Assembly: GCA_023614405.1 (NCBI GenBank)
Contig: CM042691.1
Span: 181,012,927-181,076,926, forward strand
Source of the DNA: Avena insularis
Taxonomy: Eukaryota > Streptophyta > Magnoliopsida > Poales > Poaceae
Reading direction: 5' to 3'
Length of the DNA stretch: 64,000 bases
Translations under genes and position numbers: made by a program
Shown: positions 23,048 through 35,900 of the stretch, piece after piece
How the letters are laid out: every line of letters begins with the position of its first letter
Numbering within the stretch: position 1 is the first letter of the stretch
Notes under the pieces: model-generated
What the model saw: the letters and a program-made list of their open reading frames with translations, nothing else
Database searches by the model: none
What the model was told of the DNA's origin: nothing

Positions 23048-26000
23048 ATGGTCCGCATAATGAGCGAAGAAATTGTGGCTAGATTTTTGAAATGTGCGAC
23101 GGCCGACATGATACGAAATAACAAGACAGATATAAGATGTCCGTGCAGAAGATGCAAACTCAACTGGGTGATCGACCCAGATTCCGGTAATCTGTAGGCG
23201 CACCTGCTCCACCATGGTTTCATGGATGGATACACTCGTTGGATAAGCGATGACGAAGACGATGGAGATGGTGAAGGTGGCCAACATGACGATGATCATC
23301 ATCACGGCGAGAACGGGCGAGATGATGAAGAGTCTCCTGGAGATGGTGAAGGTGCGGAAGCATACCAGGATGATGATGATCTAGATGCCGAAGGAGCAGA
23401 CGACGATGGAACAACGTCAGGCTAGGTGCGGAACCTTATGTGCAAGAGCTGCTTCTCAAGCAGACGAGTAACGCCAGGGCTGCCGCTAGAGAGAAAGTCA
23501 AGCTTGCGCAACTTGAGAAAGATGTGGTTACTCCATTGTATGAAGGATGCAGGCCCGATGATACCCGGTTGAATGTAACGCTCAAGGCTATGGAGATGAA
23601 GGCAAAACACAAATTGAGAGACGCAAGCTTCGACGATATGATGGCATTCTGGCACGATCATCTCCCGGAGGGGAACACATGTCCAACTAGTATTGAGGAC
23701 GCCAAGAAAATCGTATGTCCTCTCGATCTACCGCACGTTAGATATCACGTATGCATCAACGATTGCATCATTTATCGGGGCGAGGACACGGAGAAAACCA
23801 CATGTCCGGTGTGCGGCATGAGTCGATACAAGAAAGGGAAGAAAGCACCTCGAAAAGTGGTATGGTACTTTCCTATCACTCCTCGTCTGCAGCGCTATTT
23901 CGCGGACCCTAAGGAAGTGAAGCTCATGCGATGGCATGCGGAAAGGAAGAAGCCAGGAGATGATGATGATGACCCCGAAAAGGATGAGCTGCTGACGCAC
24001 CCTTCAGATGCTAGCCAGTGGAAAGCATTGGACCTAGAATTCCCAGAATTTGGTGGAGATTCGAGGAACATCAGGTTTGTGCGAGCACCGATGGACTCAA
24101 TCCGTTCGGTAGCCAGAGCAGCACGCACATCACTTGGACCGTGTTTGTATGGATGTACAACCTCCCTCCATGGTTGTGCATGAAGAAGAAGTACATACAA
24201 ATGAGTATGCTAATTCAAGGGCCGAAACAACCTGGTACCGACATCAATCTGTATCTCGGGCTGTTGAAAGAGGAGCTAGCCACGTTATGGGAATCTGGAG
24301 CCAATACTTACGACGCCGTCGCACAAGATTATTTCACTATGAGAGCCGCGTTGGCCACTACAGTGCAAGACTATCCAGGTTGCGGGTATATCTTGGGGTA
24401 GGTTATCCAAGGATTCTGCACATGCGTTAGGTGCATGCATAACACAAGCTATCTCCAACTAGAGAAAGATCCAGGGTCATCGAAAACCGTGTTCATGGCG
24501 CACCGGAGGTGGCTCGACAAGAATGATCCATGGAGAAAACGTGGAGACCTGTTCGATGTCAAATCAGAGACCCGAGGAATCCCAGAGCGTAGGAGCAGTG
24601 AAGAAGTGGAAGAGTTGCTGAAAAACTGGAAAGATTGTCCTAAGCCTGGAAAGAAGCGAAAGAGGCAGCAACAAGACAAGCGGCGATGAAGGTATGGAAA
24701 ACAAGGTCTGTTTTTAAGGAGTTGCCATCTTTGGAAGTTTCTCCGCACGCCTCATAGCCTCGACATCATGCATATCACGAAAAACGTGTGCGAGAGTCTG
24801 GTCGCCACCATAATCAACATGCCAGATAGGACGAAAGATGGTCCGAAAGCAAGGAACGACCTGATATGCTTGGGTATCCGGAAGGAGCTTCAGAGGACGC
24901 ACTACTCCTGATGATCAGGAAGATGACGATTATCATGAGTCGGAGATGACACAAGGTCGTCGGAAGGGTAAAAAGTTCAAGAAGAACGAATATTACTGCC
25001 CTCCTTCTTGCTTCACTCTAAGCCAGGATGAGATCAAACAGTTTTTCAAGTGCCTTCTAGGAGTCAAATTTCCTTAGGGCTACGCGGGCAAGATAAACAG
25101 ATACCTAGACGAGGCGAAGCAGAGGTTCAGTGGCATGAAGTCTCACGACTGTGCCGTGCTAATGACGCAGGTACTTCCGGTCGCACTAAGAGGGATAATG
25201 GACGAGCACATCCGTGAAACGTTATTTGGCCTATGCAAGTTTTTCGACGTCATCTCTAGGAAGTCGATTGGCGTGAATCAGCTCGGGAGGCTACAGGAGG
25301 AGATCGTGGTGATACTATGTGAGCTTGAGGTTTACTTCCCACCCGCATTCTTCGACATTATGGTGCATCTGCTGGTCCATGTCGTGGAGGACATCGTACA
25401 ACTCGGGCCGATGTTCCTCCGCAGCATGATGGCGTTCGAAAGGATGAACGGACACATCAAAGGATACGTTCGCAACAGGTCCCGTCCAGATGGAAGCATA
25501 GCCAAGGGCTTTCTGGCCGAAGAGTGCATCTCTTTCTGCATGAATTATCTAGACATCAAGAACCCTGTCGGTCTTCCCGTCAACAGGCACCTTGGCAAGC
25601 TCGACGGATATGGTCACCGAGAGGGTCGTCGCATACTGCATGCAGACTTCAATTTTCGACGCGCAGACTTTGATCGAGCAAACCTCGTCGCGCTACAACA
25701 TTTAGAACTGGTCGATCCTTGGGTACAGAAGCACAAAAGGTTAATCGAGAAGAAGTACAGTGACCGGGGCATACAGAGGACGCAGGGAGAAATAATCAAA
25801 GAGCACAACTCGGATTTCACGCGTTGGTTTAGGCAGACGCTCCTTGAAAATCCCCCGCGATCGCATTCTTCTGACACGGAAAAGATCATATTCACCGTGT
25901 CGCAGGGACCGATGCAAAACCTGGTGACCTATCAGGCGTATGATATCAACGGCTACACATTCTACACGAAGGAAAAGGACAACAAGTGTGATTATCAGAA

Positions 26001-26490
26001 CTCAGGCGTAACGTCGGAATTCTACACCGATGACAACGTGAAGGAAAGATTCTACGGAAGAATCGAGGAGATCTGGGAGCTCGACTACTGTGGAGAAAAG
26101 GTGCCGATGTTCCGTGTCAGATGGGCAAAGAGCGTCGAAAGAGAAGACCGGTATTTCACAACCATGGTTATACCCGAAGCAGCCAAATCCAAGGCCGCCG
26201 GTGCAAACGTGGCCGCGAAAAATGAACCGTGGGTACTGGCTACCAAAGTGGACCAATGTTTTTTCATTACTGACCCGACAAAGCCTAGCCGTGTTGTCGT
26301 GAGGAGAGGAAAAAGAAACATCATCGGAATGGATGGAGTCGCCAACGAGCAAGACTTCGACCGATCTGGCGACAAAAGATTGAAGATGACGACTACGATG
26401 CAGCAACATACATCACAAGAAGAAAAAGGACAACCCTACCCAAAAAAGGTAGCCCGTTCGAAAGAAGAAACATTAAAGTGCCGGGGCTAA
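23048..26490 (+). pseudogene. TNP2-type CACTA transposase (interrupted)
   Basis: TNP2 catalyses excision and integration of CACTA elements in the nucleus. In order: a transposase-associated N-terminal domain (RCPCRRCKLNW; HHGFMDGYTRW), an acidic Asp/Glu/His stretch, the Transposase_21 core (HVCINDCIIYRGED, CPVCGMSRYKKG, then DGLNPFGSQSSTH, VFVWMYNLPPWLCMKKKY, LIQGPKQPGTDINLYL), then the DUF4218-type region (25135 on; MKSHDCAVLMTQVLPVALRG, FERMNGHIKGYVRNRSRPDG) and the DUF4216-type region (EIWELDYCGEKVPMFRVRW). Breaks: TAG at 23195, frameshifts near 23420 and 24080, TAG at 24399, TGA at 24687 and about 24909, TAG at 25075. The frame from 25135 to 26490 (451 codons) is open. Most breaks are point changes, so the copy is only moderately old. 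Confidence 0.92.
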
Positions 26491-26898
26491 ATTATTCAAC
26501 CGCGACAAAGAAGGGAAAAAAGATTGTAAAACGCTAGCTCAAAAAATATTGTAAAACGCGTGGTCGAAAAAGATTTTAATATTCATGGACAAATTATTAT
26601 GAAATTTAGTTATACTTTGAATCATATTTGTACCACTTTTATGACATATATTATCACTTTTGGGCATTTCTGGAATATTTAAAAGTATTTTAAAAACAAA
26701 ACAAAACTTCTATGGCATATATCACCACTTTTGGGCATTTTTTGGAACATTTAAAAGTATTTTTAAAATAAAAATAAAAAAGTGGGGCACCAGGATTCGA
26801 ACCTGGGTGCTCACAAGTTTAGAATAGAGCAATGGGCAAAACCAGTGGGATAAGACAATGCTAGTGTTAACTAGTGGGGTGGCCACCCTCTTATCTGA
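26491..26898. other. Spacer after TNP2, with a tRNA-like T-arm motif
   Basis: AT-rich spacer with no ORF. It includes a duplicated phrase (ATATATCACCACTTTTGGGCATTT at 26717 and a near copy at 26648). At 26783-26812, read on the minus strand, CCCAGGTTCGAATCCTGG is a perfect tRNA T-arm and B-box, followed by TGCCCCA; see findings. I cannot fold a complete tRNA. Confidence 0.5.
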
Positions 26899-26979
26899 TA
26901 GTCCAACCCACATAGGCGTAGCGCACACCTGGCCAAGTGCGCTACGGCAGGGTGCGCTACGCCTATGTGGGTTGGACTA
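26899..26979. repeat. Perfect 28-bp inverted repeat (internal CACTA palindrome)
   Basis: Arms 26899-26926 and 26952-26979 are exact reverse complements, with a 25-bp loop. They contain GGCGTAGCGCAC, the same core as the right subterminal repeats (TGCGCTACGCCTAT near 47100). The palindrome sits just upstream of the GC-rich leader of the second gene, so it may be an internal binding site for the element's regulatory protein. Confidence 0.85.
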
Positions 26980-26989
26980 GTCAATCGCG

Positions 26990-27260
26990 CGTGCCACGTC
27001 CGCCTCTCTCATCCCCATCTCACAGACACCACACCGCCACCGCCGCTGCTTTCTCTCGATCCGCCGCCACCACTGCTGCTTTCTCGATCCGCCACCGCCG
27101 CGCTGCGCTCTCGAGGAGGAGGAGGCCCGCGCCGCTGCTGATCCATGGAGGAGGAGGAGGCCCGCGCCGCTTGTGGAGGAGGAGGATCGCGCCGCTCGAG
27201 GAGGTGGAGGCCGCCGTCGTCCGCCCGTCGTCGTCCGCCCGTCGTCCGCCCGTCAGAGGT
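26990..27260 (+). other. Probable 5' exon of the second CACTA gene
   Basis: GC-rich, C/T-rich sequence abruptly different from the AT-rich spacer. An ATG at 27145 opens MEEEEARAACGGGGSRRSRR and runs into CGTCAGAG|GTGAGC, a good splice donor near 27258. The next exon would start at about 28915. Whether this first exon is translated is uncertain. Confidence 0.45.
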
Positions 27261-27274
27261 GAGCGTCGCCCCTC

Positions 27275-27365
27275 CCCTGTCTCTCCCTCTCTCCCTCTCT
27301 CCCTCTCTCTCCCTCTCTCTCCCTCTGTCCCTCTCTCTCCCTCTCTCCCCTCTCTCCCTCATCTC
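27275..27365 (+). repeat. (CTCTCC)n microsatellite
   Basis: About 90 bp of CTCTCCCTCTCTCC repeats just inside the probable first intron. Confidence 0.9.
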
Positions 27366-28914
27366 TGTGTTGTTCATGGTCTCCAGCAGAAGATTCGTCA
27401 GAAGGAAATGCCCTGAATATCATGACATCGGAATCATACTTTTACTATGTAGTAGTCTGTAACCAACATCATGAATTGAAACTTCCCAGGATTTCATCTA
27501 AAAAATGAACTAGGACAGTTAGGGTGAAGTAGAAGATGCATGTTTGAAACTGTTTACTACTGCCACAGGATTTAAAATATACTCTACTAGTTATTAGTCA
27601 TGGTAAATAATTTGGCCCGTATTTCGATGGTTTCCAATTTTTTTGGATTTCCCATGCCCCTTTGACTGGTGTAATTTTCTTGCCTAAATGGCAAAATTGT
27701 AAGCAAGCAAAATCCTGTATAGCCAAATTGTTGGTAAGGTTGATTGTCTAGAGACTAGAGTGCATAGCAAGAAACTTCTTTGCATCCTCCTTTCCAATCA
27801 TTTCGTGTACTGGTTTTGTTGCAAGTTGTCACCAATTAATTGAAACTGTTCATGCTTCCCTTTTCTCAAAAGAAAAAGTTGTCAGCAATTAATTTGAACT
27901 GTTCATGCTTTCCTATTCTTGAAAGAAAAAGTTGCCAACAATCATTTGATGTACCAAGATTGATCCCATATCTGCCAGCCTACCAACGAATCACAATAAA
28001 AATGTGTATTCCTTACTTTGCATCACCTGCCTTGCACGTAATTTTTATTGAGAAAAAAATACAATTTTAATCAAACAGAATATCTGATTCCATATCTGAT
28101 ATGTGTAATTATACTGTAATGCTTTTGTGTTTATACTGTGTCTATCTAATCATTGTACCTGATACCTTCCGTATATATATATATTCTGTTTATCGACTTG
28201 TAACTTTCTGCATTGTAGTAAGTTTGAGTCTAAGAGTTGATTTTTACATATGTATGAGAGGCTGGGAATCTGATGAGAACAAGTTCTAATCTACTGAGTC
28301 ACTCAATTGTGGATTGAAGTATTTGTGCTTTAGGGTGCAAAATGAAATATTTAGGTAGATCTTCAGTTTTAAATTTGTTTGAAGTAAAATAAATAGGCGA
28401 TGAAAGTTTGTGAAGCATTTCCTTTCCTATAAAGTTTTAGCCATAACAAGCTTGTGAAGCATATACTTTCCTGATATGTTTTCGGATTCCCGCTGCCCCT
28501 GCTTGTAGCATAATGGTGAATGTTGAGCAGTTTACACATATACCATAGTCACTCTCAAATAAGAAAACTTCGTGAGGATGAAACCTGAGGATACATCGTT
28601 GTCATTGTTGGGTTGTCATTGTTGCTTAAAGAGATAGCTTCTGTCATATGGCTATGCTTAAATTGATAACAAAAGTATATATGGTTGTGGCACTGTGCTG
28701 GGACTGGATGGATGTGGTTGTGAAATGGGTTGGAAGGAAAAATAGAGTAGTGTTGCTTTTGCTACTATCTGTGCTGGGACAACAGCACCGATTTTTGCCG
28801 GAATGATGATTAACTTCCGTTTCAGCAAAAATCAGGCACTCCTTGTTTAAGAAAATTAGCAAAGGTCATGCCGGATTTTTCCGTGCATTTAACCAATTAT
28901 TTGTTTTTTATTAG
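27366..28914 (+). other. Probable long first intron of the second CACTA gene
   Basis: AT-rich, no coding frame. It holds a ~58 bp tandem duplication around 27826-27940 (GTTCATGCTT...GAAAGAAAAAGTTG). It ends TTTTTTATTAG, a good acceptor, eight bases before the ATG at 28922. Confidence 0.45.
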
Positions 28915-28921
28915 TGCAAAT

Positions 28922-31420
28922 ATGTGTGACAACGACGAGGCTGGATGTTCTAAGCGCATCAGCGCTGAAGGAGAACTCAGACCTCCGAATAAACAATTGA
29001 CATTCTGGGAGGCGGCCCAGCGTCTAGAAGACGATGAAGAATACCATCCTTCGGAGAGCGAGGATGATGAGATGGAAGACGCGGAGGAAGAAGCCGAAGG
29101 GACGGCGGACGATGAAACCACTGATGGCGGCGAGGGCACATGGAGTGGTAGCAATCCTCCTAAGAAGAAGAAGAAGAAGCCGAAGGACCGGAGCCCGAAC
29201 ACGGTCGGCACGGTCAGGAAGAAAATTACCGAAGTGAGCCCATCAGGGGTTCCTTTGGAGCCCGCCCTTGTCGTCAAAGGGTACGGTGGGCAAGTGGCGC
29301 CGATCACCCGGACAACCATCTCGATCAACACCGAGAATCTACGGCATAAAGATAATGGCCACTTGCGCACACTCCTCTTTGAGAAGCTGCACGCAAGATA
29401 CAAGTTCCCCGCTAAGTATCAGAACAAAAATTATCATGGGAACGAAGTAAACAAATCCGCCCTCACAAAGATGAGCACTGCCCTAGCCAGCTGGAGAACC
29501 CGAATAAAGAAGAAGATCTATAAAGAAGGCAAAAGTCTCGAGGAGATCCAGAAGATTGACCCGCAGATCACCGAAGATCAGTTTCGGGAGTTGAAGGAGA
29601 GGTGTGAATCCGAAAGAGCCCTGGCCAATAGTAATCGAGGAAAGGTGCTGCAGGCGATGAATATAGGTCATCACCATCTCGGATCTGGTGGATACAGAAC
29701 CACGGAGGACAAATGGAATAAGGAGGACGAAGAGTATAGATCCGAGGGGATAGAAAACCCCTTTGCTAAATTCGAACCCGGGCAGGTTCGAAACTTCATC
29801 AGGGCCCGTTACCATGTGGACCCAAAAACCAAACAACTCACCGCGGATCCTGCGGTGAAGGAATTCGAGGAAATTGTGGTAAGTATAATCTAATTACCGC
29901 GGATCAACTCGATTGCAATCTAATCGATGATCTAAATGATTCATCATACTTCTTCCGCAGGAGGAAATTGTTGCTAGTCATGGATCCTGGGTTCCTCATC
30001 CTGTGGGTCGATGGCGCCACCGTGGGATAACCCTTTTAATAGGGCGATGAACCGGCCAAGAAAATAGAGCGATTCTGAAGAAGCCGTCATCGCTGGCCGT
30101 CTGGCCGACCTCGGGGTAAGAATTGGGTGGATCATTTTGGTCCACCGCCGAGGACGCATGTGGCGCCGTCGGGAAGGAGCGAGGAGGAAAACCGCGAGGT
30201 TCAAGAACTTAAGGCACAAGTGGCACGGATCCCGCAGATCGTCCCAGACAACCTGGCAATCACCCTCACGTCCTTCCTGCCTACCTTGGTGGAGTCAATA
30301 GCGAACTGGAGTGCGGGTGGTCGAGTAGGGCCGTGCCCGATTCCAAGCATGGTCAGCAGCCACTCGAACAATGCGGCGCCGACGAATCAGGCGAACTACA
30401 TGTTCGTGACTCTGCCCGCTAGCACCGCGGCGCCGCAAGTGTTGGTGACTCCCCCTGCCATCACCACGGCGCCGGAGTACATGTTGGTGCCCACCTGCCA
30501 TCGTCGCGGCGGCACCAGAGCTCCAAGCACCCATCGGTAGGGAGAATACACCGGCGGCCAGCACCACGCCATCAAGAAGCCCTTCCGTCTCTTGCGCGCC
30601 CGTCGCTGTATGCGGTGCGTCGACATTAGCCGATCTCGACACCATCACGGTAAACAAATTGCTTTAATTACCGCCTTTCATGCCATCTATTACTCTTATG
30701 GCATCTCTGACGACGCCGTACATATTTTCCGCAGACGGATGTTCCTTGCACTCTCTTATGCTACGTGAATAACGAGCTGAGGGATGTTGCCAAGGGTACC
30801 ATCGTTCAACCCTTGCAGCGCACGTTCCACTCAAGGCCGATGTCAGATAGCGTGCACAGGGTTAAAATTAGTCGGGTGCTAAGGGGCTACGACGACCTGG
30901 AACCTCCCATTCAACCCCAAGGAGCGGATGAAGAAGAGTCGTCTGTCCTCAGAACTTGCTTAGGCTTATTCTTGCTATGGCCAAAGAGCATGATCCGTTT
31001 GGGGACGGCGGGGGCCATCACGCCACAGACAACAGCACCGCCTGTCGTGCCAGCGACAAGCGGTGGCAAGGCCTCACGCCCTCGTCACCTCCACGCGGTG
31101 GGTCGGATGATCATGTTGATGATATGCACATGGCGCAGGATCCGGCCGAGGACGACGAAGACTGGAATGATCACTTCTTCAGCACTCAGTTTAGCAACGA
31201 AGACCTAGCTGGTGGCCCCATAGAGAAATCCACTATCACCAAGCTTCTGTTTGGTTCTCAGGAGACGCCTCCAGCTTGCGCCTTTACAGAGCCAACTGAT
31301 ACAACCAACCGACCCTTTATTCTAAGCCCTGACACACTACATAGGGCGACCGGTGCTCAGATTGCGGTGCCTGCCCGCTCTCTAAAAGGAAAAAAAAGGC
31401 AGGAAAAGAAAATCTAGCAG
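28922..31420 (+). pseudogene. CACTA second gene, TNP1-like part (Transposase_24 type)
   Basis: Exon 28922-29878 is open: an acidic stretch (DDEEYHPSESEDDEMEDAEEE), a Lys-rich putative nuclear signal (PPKKKKKKPKDR), then a region matching plant Ptta/En/Spm accessory proteins (LHARYKFPAKYQNKNYHGNE, AMNIGHHHLGSGGYRT, NPFAKFEPGQVRNFI). An 82-bp intron follows (29879-29960, GTAAGT...CCGCAG) that keeps frame, then decayed exons at 29961-30540 including a coiled-coil-like EEENREVQELKAQVARI, an intron at 30650-30734, and frames at 30765-30945 and 30956-31417. Such proteins bind subterminal repeats and assist or regulate the transposase. Stops and frameshifts after 30050 break the protein. Confidence 0.75.
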
Positions 31421-31433
31421 CTCGAGCCAGCCG

Positions 31434-32617
31434 GTGGCGTCAACAACTGCGAATCCGATCAGGTTTTGGGACGGGCCACCAAGACCCGAGGGTATTATGT
31501 GGAGGATTCATGTGGTGGGTGAGCCCATGCTACCTAAGAATTTGCGGAAGCTCGCCAGTTCGGAACTACAGAGTGTGCATGACAGCGTGCTGACGATAGA
31601 GAGACGCCTTCTATCAGAGAAAGATCTCTCGCACCCGGTATTCGTGGTTAAGGTGCCACCAGGCTTGGGCTTCGTCAACAATGCCCCTGTGGATCTGTTC
31701 TTCCTGCGGTTCGACGACATCTTCAATATGTTCCACCTATACCCGCTGCACTATACCATGGTCCGTCTGTTTTCTCTCAGCCTGGCCATGTAGATCATTA
31801 GAGAGAACACACCGGGCATCGCTATAGTGGACCCCTACTACATGCGTGACGGCAGCTTGGGTTCCCCCGCCGAACGACGTATCGTGGCCTTGTACCTAAA
31901 AAGAATCCTCGTGGCAAACAAGACAAAGGAATACATTCTCGTGCCTTACTTTCCCGAGTAAGTCGTTATTCACTCGCCACCGTCGATTGGCTTTATTAGA
32001 TCATCATCATTCTTTTTCCAACACATTCCATTTGAATTTTTTGCACAGAGATGAACAATGCAAGCTCATCTCCTTATCGCCGAAGCATTCCCACGCCACG
32101 TATTTCGACTCGGAGAGTATAGAAAAGAAGAAAAACTACGACAAGATCAAGGAAGTTCTAGATGATGCTCTCACTAGCTTTGCCTCGACGGAAGGCACCA
32201 CCTTCGTGCGTACGAAGGTCAAGTTCGGCAGGCACGTCTTCAACCACGTAACGGAGTTCCCCTGCGTGAAGCAGCCGAAAAACAGTAAGAAGGAAGCCTA
32301 CTATGCACTCCACCACATGAGGGCGTTCCTACTTGACCAGCAGAATTCTACGCCGCCAGATCATCTCAAACAGTGGGCCGAAGAAAAGGCCAAGATCAAT
32401 GATTCAGATATTAGACAAGAGATGTATCGCATCTAGCAGCAGTTTGGGGCAATCATCTTTTGTGATGTCATGACTTCGGGAGGGGGGGATCTTCTACGGA
32501 GGAAATATCCCGAATAACCGTGACATAGAAGATCGCCTAGAGATGCAGGGTGACTATAGGAAGTTCATGACGAGACAAGGAATCCTCCCGTTCCCTAAGC
32601 TGATCCAGAAGGCTTGA
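31434..32617 (+). pseudogene. CACTA second gene, Ulp1-like C-terminal part
   Basis: Frames 31434-31957 and 32049-32436 are joined by an intron (31958-32048, GTAAGT...GCACAG) that restores one frame across PYFPE and DEQCKL. The sequence resembles the Ulp1/C48 SUMO-protease-like module found in many grass CACTA elements (FVVKVPPGLGFV, LFFLRFDDIFNMF, NTPGIAIVDPYYMRDG, EFPCVKQP, KEAYYALHHMRAFL). Where a C48 protease has Q-x(n)-C-G this copy reads KQPKNSKKEAYYALHHM with no Cys, so protease activity is unlikely. Breaks are TAG at 31791, TAG at 32434 and a frameshift in a G7 run near 32480; the frame then runs to TGA at 32615. The nested chromovirus starts 329 bp downstream. Confidence 0.65.
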
Positions 32618-32945
32618 TGTTGGCCTAGTTGTAGTTACAAAATATAGATGACCTTTGTGTGTGTGTGGACAAACTATGAATCATCGCTTACTTCTTTTGC
32701 TTATTAATATTATATATCAATCAATGCTTGGTTTTTTTGCTTACTCTTTGGTCCTTTGCTCACTTTGGTCCTTTTTTTTCCTTACTTTTTTTCGAGAATA
32801 ATGCCGATGATTGAAATGTCGTGGCACACTATATATGTCAATGTGCTACGATGGGATTGTGAGCCTTGTGATATGCACAAGTCCAGGTCTTGTGCATCCT
32901 ACTTGGCTCACCGTTCCATCGTAGCATATTCCTGTGTCCAACGAC

Positions 32946-35900
32946 TGTAAGATCCCTCCTTTGTAAAGGAAAAAGATCCCTGTGATTGCAATGCTAGTCC
33001 CTGGATCATTGCTAGAATCCACAGTTTAAGATGAAGTACACAGATACAAAGGTCATTTATTACATCCATTCCAGAGATAAAACATAGTCTTTTACAACTC
33101 AAGGCCACCGGCCTAATACAAGAGTTTTGGAATAAGTAAATAAACATAAGTCTTCATCTTCATGTGCCACAGGCAAGCATGTTGAGTGTAGACTCATGAC
33201 ACCTAATCATCATCGGAGTAACCTGCAACGTCACAAGTTACAGCCACAGTGGGTCAATACTTTGGAATAGTATTGGCAAGTGATACCTTAGTAAATTTTA
33301 TGTGGACTATATTACTATATGCATTTTTGGCTAAGTGTAGCTTGGATTGCTTTGCTCAAAATAGGTTTGTCCTATTAGTTGAAATCACTAAGTTTTTCTT
33401 TATCAAAACTTTCCCAAGAAACCATCAATAGACATTGAGGTCCTTCACCCTTGTTCACCCACAAATTTTACTTAGAAGTTGGAGTGATGAGATTCTTGAT
33501 AGCTTCCATGTCTTGATGCTCAAGTTGTCCATTGCCATGGACTTGGCTAAGTACTTAGATTTTTCCATCTGCAGAGGTTGTGCACTTTCCCCACCAGACT
33601 TGGTTTCCCAAGACATGACCCTTCAGAAGCCTTCCCTTAGCCAAATGGACGCGTTCCAACCTATCATTCCCACTACCACCAACTGTCCAAATGACTAAGT
33701 TCTAGCATCCTATGTGATCAAGGCAGAGCCCATATTGCCAAGTGGCTGCACTATAAGCTTATCAACACTTGGCCTCTAAAATCCCTTTGTGCCTAGGTGG
33801 CATACCACAAGTGAGATACACAAGGTAAACCATGTCCATGGGCCTTGTGTAACCACTCAACCAAAAACCACCATTCAAGTCCCATTCCACCCAGGAGATT
33901 CATTGACTTAGTTGTTTTATTAAGAAAACATAAGTCCAAAGACTTAGAATTATTTTCATCATAGCATGTATATACTTTACCAACCCTTGTTTGCTACTAG
34001 CTAGGCTAAGCATGGCATAGTAACTTAACTTGGGAAAATTCCTAGCAATGCTACAACTACTTAGGATTTCCCACCATAGCATTTGGCAAAATAGTAACAT
34101 GCAAGACTTAGCAAAATTTCTAATGCTTGTACAAAATATAGGGATGAAGTATTCATGAAGTACCACTTGCCTTGGTAATGGGGAGAGTAGCACTCTTCAC
34201 AATCACAGTCACTAGCACCAAAATCTACACAAAAAATTATACTCACAATCACATACAAGTCATATACAAACAAAAATATATGCATGCATGCAAGAATGCT
34301 AAGTGATAATTTTTAAAACTCCACCAAACAAGTGAATGATACTGAATCATAACTAAGTCAAAAACCTGCTAATCCAAACTTATTTAGCACTAAAACAAAT
34401 TACTAAACAAATTCTATACTCAAAATAGTCCTAAACAAGTTTCTGCATAAAAAGTCATTTTAACAGAAACTTTTCACTAAACACATTGCATAAACAGAAA
34501 GGGCTTGTCTCCCTGATTCCAACGGTATAAAATTTGCAAAAATCTAACGTGGGAATCAAAAGTTATAGCCTATTCAAATTTGAATCTAAATCTGTTTTGA
34601 AATCTGTTTTAAACACAAAACCAGCCACGCGTCTTAATTCTATTGGGGCGTACCGCTTCGCTCCGGATCGCGCTTGCTAGCCGTAGGATCTAACTAACGA
34701 TGCACAGTTCAGATCTGATCATACCGCTTCGCTAAGTGGACTAATCCTACGCGCTGGATCTGGATCTGACGGCTACAATTGATCTAACCAAAATCGAGCG
34801 GCGCTAGCGGCGGTGACTGGCGGCGGCGAGCTCTGTCTGCGGCGGCGCGGTGCTACAGGTCGTCCGGAGGGGCAGGAGGATGCTCACCAGGTTCGCAGCG
34901 TCGAGGAGAAGCTCAACCTAGCAGTGGCTTGACGAGGGGCGCACAGGCACGGTCGCGGGGGCTCGTCGGAGTTGCGGCGGCGTCTGTCGCTTGCAGTCGA
35001 GGTCGCTGGCGAGGCTCCACGTCGTCCTAGTACAAGGCAGAGGGTTCAGAAGATGCGCAAGTGACTGGCGAACCAGTTGGTATCAAAGGGAAGGCGAGGG
35101 GCGCTCGGGACTTACTGCTATTGCTCGCCGGAGTCGAGCGACGGCGCAGGTGGTTGCGGGCGTGAACGGAAACGACGACCTGGGTCAGGAGCAGGCAAAA
35201 GAAAGGTGTCAGCAGATTCCTGATACCACGCTGGACATGATAGTTTGAACCAGAGAGAGGGGGGCGGTCGAGGCTCACCGGAATTAGTCGCTGGAGTCGT
35301 CGGTACTGCGGGGTTTCGAGGTCAAATGCGCGCAGCCTGGTGGCGGAGTGAGCGAGGAGTGTGGGGGGAAATGACCGCGGTGCAGAGGGGATTAAGTAGG
35401 CGAGAGGGGAGCGGCGATTAAGCGCGGAATCAAGGAAATTAAACGAAGAATCAATCGCGGCAGTGATGGGCGGAGGAAACGGCCGGCGACGGGTCGGGCG
35501 CGATTTGGGGAAGACGAGGGTGAGCTGGCGAGGTCCACCAGTCAGCGAGTGAGACGGAGAGGGGGTGGGGTCCGAGTGTCAGCGTCTCTGTGTGTGTGTC
35601 TGCGCGTGCGAGCGAGCGAGAGAGCGGCCGGGTGGGATAGTTGGGCCGGTTCTGCTGCTGGGCTAGATTAGGAGCGCCTTGCCCTTTTCTTTTGTTTACT
35701 CCTTTTCTTTTTCTGTTTTGATTTTCAGGAATGGTTTTTAAATGAATTCAAACTCCTTTTGAATTCAAATCTTTCTAGGGTTTTTGTAGTGTGCAACAGT
35801 CTCAAATAATCTAGGCATAAAACCATATGGTTGCTTTGTAAAGGTTTGGTCAAATTAGGAGAAACAAAATAACAGGGACTTTGCACTTGATTTGCAAATG

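Noticed and set aside
26783..26870. Complete tRNA gene on the minus strand
   Set aside because: The T-arm is perfect but no matching 5' acceptor strand or anticodon stem could be found; kept only as a motif.
27009..27462. Arg/Pro/Ser-rich ORFs over the CT microsatellite
   Set aside because: Products of simple repeats; only the short MEEEEARAA start before the splice donor was kept as a possible exon.
34991..35278. Arg/Ser-rich ORFs in the chromovirus LTRs (also 44508-45189)
   Set aside because: Same reasoning: GC-rich LTR island, both strands open, no domain.
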